Origin: Ficedula albicollis
Lineage: Eukaryota; Chordata; Aves; Passeriformes; Muscicapidae
Direction of reading: 5' to 3'
NCBI RefSeq assembly: GCF_000247815.1
Contig: NC_021677.1
Span: 12,472,040-12,536,039, forward strand
DNA: 64,000 nucleotides
The stretch's first letter is position 1; every line of letters starts with the position of its first letter. The notes under the pieces are model-generated. The model saw only the letters and a program-made list of their open reading frames with translations, searched no databases and had not been told where the DNA came from. Shown here piece by piece: positions 14,501 to 26,609 of this stretch. The position numbers and the translations under genes are program-made.

Positions 14501-17500
14501 TTTGGGTGTGTTTTTTTTAAAGTTCTGACAGTTACCTACTCTAGTCTCTTGTGAAACATCTTACTACTCTCAGTGCAATCTCTGCATGTTGATATTTGCT
14601 AAGTTGGTGTCCTTTCAAAAGGTGCTAAAGCATGAGCTGGTCTGAGAATTCATTTGCTGATGTTTCACCTTTTCCTGTGTCTCAGTGCCCCGGGGTTTAG
14701 GTGTGTGGAGCTGGGCACACTGTAACAGGCAGGTGTTGAACCCTGCAGGGCTGTTCCTCTGGTTGTTCTTAGCAGTGCCACTCGTGACACTGACCTGAAT
14801 CATCCATCCAGCTTCCCTCTGATCCAAATAAACATCTCAGGCCTTCCAGGACCTGAAGGAGCCAACAGGGAAGGTGGAGAAGGACTTTTTACAAGGACAT
14901 GTAGTGACAGGACAAAGGGAATGGCCTCAAACTGAAAGAGAGCAGGTTTGGATTAGATATTAGGGAGAAATTCTTTGTTGTGAGGGAGGTGAGGCACTGG
15001 CACAAATTGCCAAGGAAGCTGTGGATGCCCCATCCCTGGAAGTGTCTAATGCCAGGCTGAATGGAGTCTGAGCAACCTGATCAAGTAGGAAGTGTCTCTA
15101 CCTATGGCAGGGGTTGGAATTAGATGATCTCTAAGGTCCTTTCCAACACTAGCTGTTCCATGATTCTATGCTGATTATTTGTTGAGCAAATCCATTTTTC
15201 TGTGGTCTTCCTTAGTACAGTGGATTTAGGGCTGCCAGCTCACAAACTGCAGCCACCAGCTTTATCAGGCTCTGCTCTAGTGAGAAACCTGCAATTTTGG
15301 ATGGATTTGGATAGCAAGAAAGGAGTGTGAACTAGTCTGTGTCAGTCTATTGGAGAGCACTGCTGAAACACAGATATTGGAAATGCATGGGTTAAGATCC
15401 ACCTCCAAAGCAGATCTTTTTAGCAGAGATACAGGTGCTGGGGTAGGGAATTTTGCTAGATTCTCTGACAAAATTTGCTTAATAGCACAGATCTACAAAT
15501 CCCACAGGTCAAGAATTGGTGTGTGGCTTCAGCAGATTCCTTCTCCATGATAGGAAGGCAATGACAGATGACCAGAACTCATGTATCCTGTCTTCAGGAT
15601 GTCTTCTTTCTTACACTTTGAGTTGGCCACAAGTTCATTGCAAGACTTAGGAATCCAAAAAAATTGCAAGAGTCATAAATTTTGTCAGGTGCCAGTACTT
15701 TGTGATCATGGAGTGTGCTCTTTTACAGGATCAATTACTTGAGCAATTAATGAAATTGATATTAAAGATTGCAGTTGAACAGTAGAGATTCCATGTTAAA
15801 TATCTTCAAGTCTTTAAATTTCAAAGTCATTTCAGTTCTGAAAGAAGTTTTGGTATCTATTCTTTTCCAGTAATTTTCACCTACAGAATGAGGTTTAGGG
15901 AAGTCATTTTTATCTGTGTCTGTTTGTGTGCTCCATGTCTCACAATAACATCTGAATTGCTTTGCTGATTCAACAGGACTTTGTAGTTATTTTTGAAACT
16001 GCCTAAGGCTTTATGAAATTTGGAGCCAGATAATGGGAAAAGAAGCAAAGATGGACAGCAGTGTAAGCCTCTGTATCATTAGACAAAAAGAAAAAAAAAA
16101 TCTACTGGGAGAGAACCTACTGGAAAACATCTATTTATGTTTTTTGATCAACTCTAAATCCAAAAGAGATGAGACTTTAATACCAGCACTCAAAGAAGTG
16201 TTACTTTCGGAAGCAAATTGAGTCTACATTTGTTTGTGTTTTCCTCTAGAGAGTTCATTGTTAATAAGAAACTTTCTTGAACTCTGGTTTGTATTACAGA
16301 GGAAATTTTCATGTAAGTTGCATGAAATTTAACATAGGAAAATGTAGGGAAAATAGAGCATTTAAAGTCAACTCTTTATTCTGCTTGCCTATTATAATTT
16401 TTTACATTATACTATTTGTTACATTATTTACATCACAGGAAATGAATTTTCTATGGGAAAGAAAAAAATCTATCCATGTGTAGTGAGCTAATCTGTGGCT
16501 TAACTACCATTGGAGTTCTACTAAGATTGTAAAAGTTAATGTAGCTAGAACCTGATGGTCATTGATCATAAGGGTCTTTTTTTCACCCCTCTGGATAAGG
16601 TTAGATACAAACCCTTCAGAGTAGTCCACAAATATTGCAAAATACAGGGCCCACATAATCAACACAAAAGAAGTATAACTATAACCTCAAATAATTTTTT
16701 GGTGTCAAAAGATGCACACAAACTATTTTTATGTATGAAAATACTTATTAGACAAAATAACTTGAAGCAGTGGAATAATTGGCATGTATTCAAATTGTGG
16801 TTAATTGAATTCTTCATCTGTGGCTTAGAGAGCCACATGGGGTACAGATTCTGCACAGAGGAAGCAATTTTCATTAACGGGATATAATTTAGAATGAGAA
16901 AACATATACACTCTGCCTGCAACACAGTTAATAATTAATATGGAATAAATACATAGACATACACTGAGTTACCATATTTCTACCTGTCACTCTGTAGAGT
17001 TTCAGCAACTCATTTGCATGCTAAGTAAGTGTATTTATTCAGAGAGATGACACTGTAACACTACCTTCAAAAGTGGAAGACCTTTATGTCACAGCATCAG
17101 AAATGAGTCATCCTTGTTTTTAAAATGGCAAAGTGAGATCAGAATGGTGATTTGATCTCATGTCTCCTTACATCTAAGAAGTTTGCCAATTTCTAAACTG
17201 ACACTGTACTGTCAAAAAAAGCTCATAACCTGTTCCAAAACTGTCCATTCTTTTTGGGGCTGGTCAGTTTTCCTGAATTAGAGTAAGTTTAAAACCTCTT
17301 AAGAAAAAATATTATTTTTGTTTTGAATTATTATGATCTCTAGCATTTATTATTTGGTCTCTCACATATGCTGTTAATATTGGGATGTGCCTGCATGCAA
17401 AAAGCCAACTATTTGAAGGATTGAGAAGAATGTCTTACAGGATGTGTGAGAAAGATATCAATGAAGGGAATGGCTGACTGAAAGCCAGCAGCTCCACAAT

Positions 17501-20500
17501 GTTCAGTATCTGTCAGTGGCTTGCTGCATCACTTTAAGCAAGTTAAATTACACCTAATCTCAAAAACAGTTAAAGCTCTTTGGGATAAGAAATTCTGTAA
17601 ATCAAGATCTCAGAATGTGTTTGTGCAGATATCAACACAGAATGTGTAGGTACAAAACCTAAACATGGTCTTTTCCTCTGGAAAGGTATAAATGAAATTT
17701 TAAGTCCAGTTGCTTTTGAGACAGTGCCTTGACATTCACACAGTTTTTGACTTCAACAAAACTGAAAAATATTCCTTTAATATTCCCTTGAATCAAAGCT
17801 CAAAACTCCAAATCTCTTGTAAGGATTTCTTAACATTTCACCTGAAACAATTCAGTGCAATGACAGCACTCCCAAATATTTGCCTTATTTCTGCCATATT
17901 TATTTTATGAACCTAAGGGATATTTGATATTACTGAATTGTAGGACTAGACTCCATATTTCCTTCTCTATTTGACAACAGGTGGTAACAATATTGGCAAA
18001 CATGTCTGTGTTGGACCAGTGTGCTTCAGAAATCATTCAAGGAAATGGTATGTATTTTAGCTGAATTATGTTTTTTATTTATTTCTGGAAGGTCTGAGTA
18101 GAAAGGAATGTAGTACTTACAAGGTAAAGGAGAAAGACTTCACTAATAAAGATTCATTTTGCATCCTATCTCTGCAGGATATTGTGCATTGCTGCAGGGT
18201 GCAAAATGAGTCCTGGGGATGGTTCTACATAACTGAAATAAAATGCTACTGTTTTAAGAAACTTTGCATTTGTGCCCATGTTGCTGGTGTTCTGTGTGTG
18301 TGACTTACTCCTAGATGCAAAGCAAAGCAGTAAAAAGTGTTTCAGCAACCTCTATTGTGGTAATATAGGAAATATTGTGGTGAGATGTAAAAGCCTTATT
18401 AATACATCTACCAATAAATTCAAGGCCAAGCAATATAGTAAGATGGGTGGCTTTTCTATTTTTATTTTTATTTTTTTTTTAATATTTAATTACAGTGAAA
18501 ATTCACATACATTGCTTTGCTAGGCCAAGGAGGCCTAACTCATGGTAGACCCTGCAGTGGATTGTCGGGGACAGTGAGACCAAGTAAAATTTGTGCATAC
18601 ACTCCACCCTGGAATTTCACAAGAAGAATTTTCCACCTGGCTTTTGAGAGGGGTTAGCACTCATCCTGTGTGTAAAATCTTTTTTTGTGTCTACCTAATG
18701 TTATAATAAGCAAGTGCCACATTCTGAGAATGGTCTTTGAATGCTGGAGAATTTAGGCACTTTCTTCTTAACTCTGATTTTTTGTATGTTGATTGATTAT
18801 TATCTAGCTGCATGGTTCTGATGATAATTCTCTGAATTATTTATGCAAATGTACTAACAGTTAAAATCCTCTGATGCTACCTAATGTAATCTGAATTCCT
18901 AATAGCATATGGAGTCTAATAGCACATAATTGTCTTTACACTTAAAATAATCTAGAAAAGAGAAATCATCTTTTTTTGTGTTGCTACAAGAAGAATATAA
19001 ACTCCAACAATAAATTAATGAAGCCACTTCAACATGGATGGCGTTGTCTCTTCTGGAGTGAAGAGTTAGTCATGAAGTAAACTTTAAGAAACAGGATTTA
19101 ATAATTTTCTTCATTAAAGCATTCCTCAATCAAAATACCCTTAAACAATTTGAGAAAGAAATTTTTAAAGGCTTGCTTAAAAATATGTAAACAAAGAAAA
19201 AGCCATTACTTTAATTGAGAGTGAAACTTCATTTAGGGACTTGAAACTACAGGTTTTTCAGGTAGTGATTACCTTCAGGTTAATTTAGAAGCAAATAAGG
19301 GATTGCATTTGAAATAAATTAGTGAAATCTAAAATACCAACTTTTAGAGGAGGAAAGAGTTAGTGTATTTTCTAGTTCCAGAAGTTCTGTAGCTTCCTGG
19401 TGAAGACAAAGTTGTGCATAGATCAGATGTGCCTGGGTGCTGATGTCAGAATTGCAGCCTGCATTGATGTATTCTCCATGCCCTTTTGGGGCACTGGCTG
19501 GTCTGTATTAACACAGCTTTCCTTTTCCCTTTCCTTTTTTGCACTGAGTTTTTTTATTTTGTTGGAGAGTGGATAACAAGGGCTCTTGTATTCTTTTAGG
19601 TGTTGAACTTTTAATGGAGATGCTCTCTGAAAAATCCTCCTCAGGGAATGCAGCAGAAGTTGCAGCTTGTGAGCGGGTGCAGCAGAAATCTGCGGTTACC
19701 CTGGCGCGGCTCAGCCGAGACCCTGAGGTGGCAGAGGCAGCTGTAAAGCTCAGCTGTAAGGATGTGGCTCCTGCTTAATAAGGGGGAGGAACTGCCAGTC
19801 TTGGAGAAGCTCTTTTTAATTTTTAGCCTCACTTGGTAAACTTTCTGAAAGATATTCCCTATAGAGTCTGTCTAGAGGATGCTGAGGAGATGGAGCTAAA
19901 TGAACCTCTGGCTGGTTTCCCAGAGGAACCTGAGGTGCAGCATCCACTCAACATGTAGCTGTGCCTTACTGTGCCAACTGACACTGCTGCCTCCTCCATC
20001 CCTTGATGGGAACCCTCGTGCAGGATCTGCCAGGGCGCAGGAAACTGGGACCCCTGTAGGTCCAGATGTGATGGATCCAATGGGAGGGAGCGTGTTATTT
20101 GAGTAGGAGTTTTTTAAGGGTGTGTGGGAGGATTGGTGGGGAAGAAATGGAGGTCACAATTTCTACTCTGAAACAGCAGCAGCAAGTAAACCCAATTTAT
20201 TTGTTTATGCTTTACAACTATTAATTATGAGTGCTCTGAACTGCATAGCTCCGTGGAAAGTCCCTTAAGTGTTTGCATATCATCTTTGCATTACAGTTCA
20301 TATCTACTAAAAAAAGATAAACATGATGCATCTAAAAAATATCACAAAATAAGAAGTTGTTTTTCTAAATTATTTCTCTTGATACTCTTTTGTGCACTCA
20401 GGTATTCCTCGCCTGATTAAACTTTGCAGATCACCAACAGAAAGAAATAACAGTGATTCTGTTTTAGTGGCATGTCTGGTATGTACATTTTTATTTTCCC

Positions 20501-21940
20501 TTCATGCTTATACTGGAAAATTAAAGAAAAAGCATCCCTTTAGATTTTAAAATGCATAAGTATTGCAATAATGTTTTAAATTCATGTCAGGGTCTCCTGC
20601 TTTCCCCCTTAAGCATAATTCTGTATGCTGTCAATTATTCATCCTCAGATTGAAGATTTAAGCACATAATGAAAAATGGCTTCATTTTCACATTCCAAAA
20701 AAATTTCCTTGGAACACCTTGGAATTTAGGGATTCATTAATTCCTAAATTCCATTCAGTGAAGTTCTGTGTTTGTTGAAATTAGCCTTGAGTCATGGGGG
20801 TAGCATCCTTTTATCTGCACTCACACATATATATATGAAAATATCTATGTAAAACATCCAAAAAGGGGAAAAGATATTTCTTGCTTCCACTCCAAATTTT
20901 TGTTCTGTTTCTCTTACCAAGACAACATAGTGCCCAGCAAGGAGTGGGCAACAGAATCTTAACACTTTCTCTGCTCAGGAAAAAGGTCCCATCTGCTGGC
21001 CTTGCACTGCATGGTCTGTGAGCCAAATTCAGCCAGAGCTGAATGATTTCACTGCATTCTGTGAAAGGGCTCTGGGGACATGGGTGATCTAGGGATGGAG
21101 CACAAGCTTTGGTGAATGGACACTGAAGAATACTGTTTGACAGTGCTTTATGATATTAATGTTATGTTAAATGTAAAAGCAAAGCTCAGTTATTGCAGCT
21201 TGTCCATGTAAGCAGGTCTTATTCAGGATGAAGAAAGTATAAATGTGAGCATAGAAAATGCTGTGATTATTCTTCCTACATGCCAAGAAGATTCGTTAAT
21301 CTTGTGTGGTTAGGGCAGAGACCATGGAGCAATGGCAGCAAACCAGACTATGATTTTTCTGTCTCCTTGAAGTTGTTGCTGCACATTCCTTGAATCCATG
21401 CCTATTGCTTGAGACGTTACCTACCTCCCTGTCTCAGAAGTTCTGCTTCTTCTGATATTTTTGTAACTGCCTGAAGATGTTTTCTGAGAAAAGTGTTGCA
21501 AAAATATTGTCCTTGAGACATAAGCTGTTTCATGCTCTGATAGGTATTGTTACTGAGGGCTTGTACTGTACTTAGACCTGCTGCTCAGTAACGTGCCCCA
21601 AAATAATTGTCATTTAATAACTTTGTGTGAGGGAAGATTCCCCTGACAGATGAAGACAGTAAGGAGAGATTACCCAGGTAGCAGCATTCCTAGACCTGCA
21701 CAGTTCAGTTTTGAGTTCTGGCTGTTATTTGGATGTGGTTATAATGGATTCCTGCAGTGAAGACTTTGCCAAGCCTGCCTGCATTGCAATGATGCTGTTG
21801 TGTTTTTCTAGGCAGCCTTGCGGAGACTAGCAGTTATGAGTCCTGATGGACTGGAAGATTCAGATTTTCAGCAGCTGGTAAAGCCCAGACTGGTGGATTC
21901 TTTTCTGCTATGCACAAATATGGAAGAGAGCTTTGTATAA
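5348..21940 (+). CDS. INSC: INSC, 3' part (six exons, partial at the 5' end)
   Basis: Inscuteable is an adaptor that links the PAR3/PAR6/aPKC cortical complex to the LGN (GPSM2)-NuMA spindle-orienting machinery during asymmetric or oriented division. The coding sequence is join(5348..5519, 7698..7876, 17981..18047, 19600..19755, 20402..20478, 21812..21940), 780 nt, giving 259 residues and TAA. All junctions are GT-AG and all phases agree (0/1/0/1/1/0). Repeated helical signatures such as [26 protein letters not shown] and ACLAALRRLA show the armadillo-like C-terminal region. The protein ends in ESFV, a class I PDZ-binding motif. I recognise the family from remembered mammalian INSC, including [15 protein letters not shown] and DSFLLC. 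The N-terminal LGN-binding segment must lie upstream of the window. No stop or frameshift is seen, so the locus looks functional. Confidence 0.95.
5520..7697 (+). other. INSC intron A-B (2178 nt)
   Basis: GT-AG intron between exons A and B. It is AT-rich and contains a CR1 fragment near its 3' end (7205-7525), about 170 nt from the acceptor. Nothing else is recognised. Confidence 0.9.
7205..7525 (+). mobile_element. CR1 LINE 3' fragment (sense to INSC)
   Basis: Diagnostic CR1 phrases are in order: 'aagtaataggtgatagaaca', 'atggcctcaggttgtgccag', 'gattggatattaggaaaaat', 'aaagggttgttaagtgctgg', 'cccagggaagtggttgagtc', 'catccctggaggtatttaaa', then the tail 'ctactctatgatattgc'. It is 5'-truncated and more complete at its 3' end than the first copy. 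Confidence 0.92.
7698..7876 (+). CDS. INSC: INSC coding exon B
   Basis: The acceptor is ttcctag before 7698 and the donor is GTGAGG at 7877. The 179 nt begin with two bases completing the split Lys codon and end on a complete Gln codon (phase 0). Encoded residues include [20 protein letters not shown], then [22 protein letters not shown] and DTPYSRDQ. The [10 protein letters not shown] string is a typical ARM third-helix pattern. The opposite strand also has a long open frame here (7546-7848), which is a shadow of this exon. Confidence 0.95.
8038..8053. repeat. (GT)n microsatellite
   Basis: A short run of alternating GT in the intron before a T tract. Confidence 0.7.
8114..8145 (+). repeat. 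11-bp tandem repeat, three units
   Basis: Units of gcagttcctat occur at 8114-8124 and 8125-8135, with a third lacking the first g (cagttcctat) at 8136-8145. This is direct sequence observation of a short slippage-type expansion. Confidence 0.9.
8180..8255 (+). mobile_element. Possible old CR1 remnant
   Basis: The stretch 'ctttggaggaattcaaaact' followed by 'cgactgcacagagctctgag' resembles the CR1 3' segment 'ccctggaggtgttcaaa...gactgg...gccctgagcaacctg'. It is strongly diverged and lacks the tail, so this is tentative. Confidence 0.4.
8428..8454. repeat. (ATTT)n microsatellite
   Basis: About six ATTT/TTTA units in tandem. Confidence 0.8.
10159..10222 (+). repeat. 32-bp tandem duplication
   Basis: Units 10159-10190 and 10191-10222 abut with no spacer and match at 28 of 32 positions by direct comparison. 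Both contain tacaggacat and an attatt core. Confidence 0.9.
14836..15170 (+). mobile_element. CR1 LINE 3' fragment (sense to INSC)
   Basis: CR1 phrases are in order: 'ggccttccaggacctgaagg', 'gactttttacaaggacatgt', 'gaatggcctcaaactgaaag', 'gattagatattagggagaaa', 'ccccatccctggaagtgtct', 'ggttggaattagatgatctc', then the terminal 'tgattctatg'. It is the best preserved of the copies here, and is 5'-truncated. Confidence 0.95.
17981..18047 (+). CDS. INSC: INSC coding exon C (67 nt)
   Basis: This small exon lies about 10.1 kb beyond exon B. The acceptor is ttgacaacag and the donor is GTATGT at 18048. It starts in phase 0 and leaves one G, which completes a Gly codon with exon D. It encodes [20 protein letters not shown] followed by GN, again an ARM-like helix pair. 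It is too short to be found by ORF length and was located by matching the expected INSC sequence after DTPYSRDQ. Confidence 0.94.
18048..19599 (+). other. INSC intron C-D (1552 nt)
   Basis: AT-rich GT-AG intron. No repeat or alternative exon is recognised. Confidence 0.9.
19600..19755 (+). CDS. INSC: INSC coding exon D
   Basis: The acceptor is ttcttttag and the donor is GTAAGG at 19756. The 156 nt start with two bases completing Gly and leave one T that completes a Cys codon in exon E. Encoded landmarks are [20 protein letters not shown], then [20 protein letters not shown] and [11 protein letters not shown]. The [19 protein letters not shown] segment is the most recognisable INSC sequence in the window. 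An open frame continues past the donor for a few codons to a stop at 19776-19778; intron retention there would give a truncated protein, but the donor is strong and exon E fits. Confidence 0.96.
19756..20401 (+). other. INSC intron D-E (646 nt)
   Basis: This short GT-AG intron is less AT-rich in its 5' half. Small open frames on both strands inside it are not conserved-looking. Confidence 0.9.
20402..20478 (+). CDS. INSC: INSC coding exon E (77 nt)
   Basis: The acceptor is ttgtgcactcag and the donor is GTATGT at 20479. It starts with two bases completing a Cys codon and ends in phase 0. It encodes [20 protein letters not shown] followed by LVACL, which joins directly to AALRRLA in the last exon to make one ARM helix. 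Intron D-E is only 646 nt. Confidence 0.95.
20479..21811 (+). other. INSC last intron (1333 nt)
   Basis: GT-AG intron before the terminal exon. No features are recognised apart from a short (TA) run near 20827. Confidence 0.9.
21812..21940 (+). CDS. INSC: INSC terminal coding exon with stop
   Basis: The acceptor is gtgtttttctag. The coding part starts in phase 0 and runs 42 codons to TAA at 21938-21940. Encoded residues include [34 protein letters not shown] and the terminal NMEESFV. The last four residues, ESFV, fit the class I PDZ ligand X-S/T-X-hydrophobic. That is consistent with the family's interaction with polarity-complex scaffolds, although the exact partner cannot be read from the sequence. 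The 3' UTR starts at 21941. Confidence 0.96.
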   Translation, partial: AALRRLAVMSPDGLEDSDFQQLVKPRLVDSFLLCTNMEESFV

Positions 21941-22318
21941 ATGGGAACCAAAAACCTCTGAACAATAATGAAGATGTTAGGTATACAGTAAGATAACACA
22001 TGTACGATTTTATTTTGGTTTAATCCTATTGTTATTTATGACTTATTTATTCTAAACCCATGAACGTGTGGTTTGTCAGAGCAAAGGAACAGAATGAGAA
22101 AACTTCTTATTGTGGTTTGCAAAGGTAATTTTTTATTTTATTTTCCTGCCAAGACACACAAGACCTTATCATTGCCATCTAACAAAATGCTTTGTTTAAT
22201 ATAGTTGAATTAAGGTAATGAAGCCAAGAATTTGTTGCTCTGATGTTAAATGCTTCTAATGGTGTTTCATGACTGATATTTTTCTATAGCTAGGGTATTT
22301 TGTAGGTTTTTTAATAAA
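21941..22318 (+). other. INSC: INSC 3' UTR (proximal candidate)
   Basis: This is AT-rich sequence after the TAA, with no further conserved frame. The first canonical AATAAA is at 22313-22318, followed by a T/GT-rich stretch, giving a UTR of about 0.4 kb if used. The true end is uncertain because other AATAAA hexamers lie at about 25 kb. Confidence 0.5.
22313..22318 (+). terminator. Candidate INSC polyadenylation signal (proximal)
   Basis: This is the first AATAAA after the INSC stop, 373 nt downstream, with T-rich flanks. The assignment is by position and hexamer only. Confidence 0.4.
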
Positions 22319-24972
22319 TGTTTTAGACTCATCTGTATTAGGGGAAAAATAATCCTAAAAGCTGCAAGTATATATTTTGAAATTAAAGGGATGTTACAGT
22401 CTGAGTCCAGTTCTTAACTGTTGTTATTTTTTAATAGAATTATGTAACTGAAGAAAAATTTCCAAAAAAAGTGTTCAGATGCTGGCTTCAAATGATGCTA
22501 GATACATTCTTAGGCTGTTTCAAGACGATTTCCATCAGAGGATACTCACTACCAGAAACTTCTTTATTTACATTGACTGAAATTTCCCAGAGAAATTAAT
22601 AGAATTCTAGAAAAATCTTTGATGGTGCATGCTTTATCTCATCATGTGAGATTTTCCACCTATGATATAAAATAATTACACAGTGATAACTTTCTCTCCT
22701 TTCCAAGCCTTACAAGAACTGGAAGTGCTAATGTCCAGAGATGTTTTTAACATTCAAGCTACTGTTTTTGTGAAAAGTTATTCACACCTATGCTAAATAA
22801 TCTGAAGAGTTTAATTAATTGTAACTTGAATTTTCATTTTTCTGGGTTGCTAGCAAGTCCTGTATTTTTAAAACTTAAATTGGACTCTTAGGAGCTCTGG
22901 AAGTTGAGAAATGGATACCTTAATAAGAGATGTGATTTTGAAATTGGCTTTTATTTTTTTCATTAATGTTCTTATTAATTCTTGCTTTTACTTTTCCTTG
23001 ACGAACCACATATATTAAAAATTACTCAACCAGCAACATCTTGGTAGTGTTTTTTTTCCTTAGCTTTTCACCAAGCACTCAGTAGATTACGAAAAAAGAT
23101 GTAATTTTTTCTTCATGGCTCCCAAACATTGCTTTGGATCATTTTATGATCAGTAACTTCAGGGTACTAGGATATCTGCCAAAACCCTTCACATTCCTTC
23201 CTTACTATACTTTGCAGATATATTAAGCAGCTCAATTCATTAATGGTTTCTTTAGTGTTATGTGGTGTTTAGATAAAAGACACCAGGAAATTTGAAGCTG
23301 TGATTGCCTTCCACATTTTCTGTATATGAGAAATTTCTCCTGCTTCAAGGAGTGAGACAGTGGTGGCTGCATTTTTCTCCCTTGATTGTATAGGTTAAGA
23401 AATCTCTGCCTTAATGTCTTTCTTGTGAGCTGTTCATTTAATAAGCTCTATCTTGACTGGATTTTAAAACCTTACAAAGCATACAATTACCTCTGTCATG
23501 AGCAGCTATTCAAAGAAAAGTGTTGAATCAGATGTTCTAGTAAGCACAGAGATGAATTCTGCTTTTTTTGCTTACTTTGAGACAGCTTCTTATTATTAAA
23601 ATGTATGGTACTGTAAAGCTTTAAAAACATTGTATTTGTGATGGACTTTAACACTTTCCACACTGAGCAGAAATACATGTGAAAACCATGGATGTCTTGA
23701 TCTAAACAACAAATTAATGAATTTCATGAAAAACCTGATTCCAAATAAAATCCTGTTGCTGTCATTCTGATAGCATGGCAGTCTCTGATAAAACACATGA
23801 AATTCTGTAGTGAATTTCTCTACAGAGCTTCATTCTGTCACCTTCAGCTAACACCAGAGAGATGAGTTTCTAGATGAAGTAGGGTTTATCCCATAGTAGG
23901 TAAATTTAAAATCTCATTTAAAGAAATTTTCCACACATGCACAGTGAAAATGTCATCATGATACATAATGTTTAAATATAATTTCTAACAGATCAATCAA
24001 ATATTCAGTGAGCAGTTGGTAACAACTAATGTGCTCTCAAACACAGTAATGTGAACCCACATTAATTGAATTTACTACAGATACTCTCAATGTGCAAATA
24101 TGGGTCCATAATTCTAGGCCCAAATTTTCCATTTAAATATGTTCATATTACAGATGTGGCTGTTGATATTACAAAAAAAAAGTACATTTAGGTGAAATTA
24201 ATATTTGCAGCAGAAAAAGATACCTTGAAAGAGCCATTTCAGCAGACCTCTTGTGTCACCTAAGTGTCCTCAGAACCATTTTAGCTAGGTCTGATTTTTT
24301 CACCTAGAGCTGTGCACTGTAATTTTGTGTATGCTAAAGTTTATGAGAAAATAAACATACCTCTAACTTTACCTCTTGATTCACTTGGAAATAATTAAAC
24401 ATTAAAATGATTGATTTATTTTTCCATTACTTCTGAATGAGAATTCTGGATTCTGAATGAATTCTTGATTCTAAATGTTTGCTTCGAAAGTGACTCTTCA
24501 GCTTTTGAACAAAACAAACAAACATTTTTGCTTGCAAATGTAGTATGAAGTAAAACATTTCATATTAAGACATTTTCACTACATTATGTATTGTAATGGC
24601 TTAATCCTTGGACACCCCGTCTATATACATATACAGGTAGGAGAGAGAGTGGAGAGTATGTGTAATACATTCACAAAGCAGCTCATTTATGTGGACTCAT
24701 TGACCTGTAGAGACTGAATGTTGGTTAGGTATTGGTTTAATCTTCCTGGAAAATGCATGTCAAACTTGTTAAAAATGTCTTTGTTTCAGTTAAATTCTTC
24801 TGAACATTTTCAATTTTGTATGAGATTAGAAATGCTTAACAAGCACGCAGTGAGCTGCAGGATTCTTTGTAATTTTGATTTACACTCCAGCAACTTTGGA
24901 CAATGTCTTCAAATTTCAGCTTTAGTTTCAAACTGTTTACAGATATTCAGGGCCCAGATGTTTCATTCATAG

Positions 24973-25088
24973 AATAAAGTTTGGTTATTCTCAGTTTATT
25001 GTGAACTTGGTACATGAAACACTTACATGGAATGTTACTTGTCTGACCTTTTCAGTTTTAAATAGTATTTGTATCTACAAAGAATAAA
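24973..25088 (+). terminator. Candidate distal polyadenylation signals
   Basis: Two AATAAA hexamers lie at 24973-24978 and 25083-25088. The first is followed by a TG/T-rich stretch (gtttggttattctcag) that resembles a downstream element. They could end a longer, roughly 3-kb INSC 3' UTR; nothing else in the sequence confirms it. Confidence 0.25.
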
Positions 25089-25650
25089 ATAATGTCTTTG
25101 TAAGTTGCCTTCCTTCACTATTTTTTGGGGTTGCCTTTTAGTATCCAAAAGATTACTTAATTTGTAGGATTTTGCCTTTGCTCAAGAATGATTCTGGTCT
25201 CTCATTTGGCTTGTTCCAAATTTTTGTGTTGACCATCTCCTTTTAAATAACAGCAATGAACAGTCAAAATAACCTTGGCTTTTGTATTTTCAGGAATCTG
25301 CTTTGATCTTCAGTTTAAATTTGTATTTAATGTATTTAAAGGAGCACTCTAGACACTGTAAATTATTCAAGAGTGTTCTCATTTTTAAGGGGAGGTGGAG
25401 GGAAGATGGCATTAAGCATTGAAAGACAGGTCCAGAGTGAATTTGTTAATTGGAGTTGGAAGTGCAGAACTGGTGGGAAGGTGGATGAATAATTTCAGCC
25501 CTTGACAAGCTAAAGAAAAACACAGGGTCATCTATTCTAGATACTTTTATGCTTTGTGGAGACCCTTATCTCCATTTTCTAGCTTGCTCTTGGATCAGAG
25601 TTTCTCTTTTTCCAGCTGTGACAAATTTCTTCCTATTGGGAGTCTATTAT

Positions 25651-25686
25651 ATAATAACTAGTATAATAACTAGTATAATAACTAGT
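25651..25686 (+). repeat. 12-bp minisatellite, three perfect units
   Basis: The unit ataataactagt is repeated exactly three times (25651-25662, 25663-25674, 25675-25686). It generates an ITS tandem in an otherwise meaningless open frame. Confidence 0.93.
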
Positions 25687-26111
25687 TATGTAACAGAAGA
25701 GAGTTACATTCCAATGTCTGGTCCTGCTAATTATTATATTGAAAAATTTTTGCTGAGAAACTTAGTAACAAAAATACCTTGTTACATAGATGTAATAAGG
25801 ATCTCCTAGAACAGAAAGAAATATTTATCATTCTTACAATAAGTGGAAGGACCAATATATCCTCCAAAAAACCTTAGAGAAAGCATTGGTATATCAGCTT
25901 TCATATTTTGGTACTTTTACAAGCAGACCTGCTGACAAAGAGTTTATGAATTGATCAGTTGTCAGCCAAATAACCATTGAATAAGAGAAATCAAAGAAAC
26001 CCACTAGACCTACAAACCAAATCCTGGAAAATCAAAGATTTTTCTCTTTCATTTTCAACAGCCAATTGCTGACTTTTTCTTTTTTTTTAACCTATGGGAT
26101 ACCAGTGGGGC

Positions 26112-26609
<498 letters not shown>

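Larger units (their letters stand above)
7877..17980 (+). other. INSC intron B-C (10104 nt)
   Basis: This is the longest complete intron here. It contains a possible CR1 remnant (8180-8255), trimer tandem repeats, an ATTT microsatellite, a 32-bp tandem duplication and one good CR1 fragment (14836-15170). Several 60-120 codon open frames (for example 10663-11031 and 12620-12967) show no recognisable domain and are treated as chance. Confidence 0.88.
22319..26111. other. Downstream of INSC, no gene seen
   Basis: AT-rich DNA, possibly including a long INSC 3' UTR up to about 25.1 kb. It contains the 12-bp repeat at 25651-25686. No coding homology is recognised. Confidence 0.7.
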
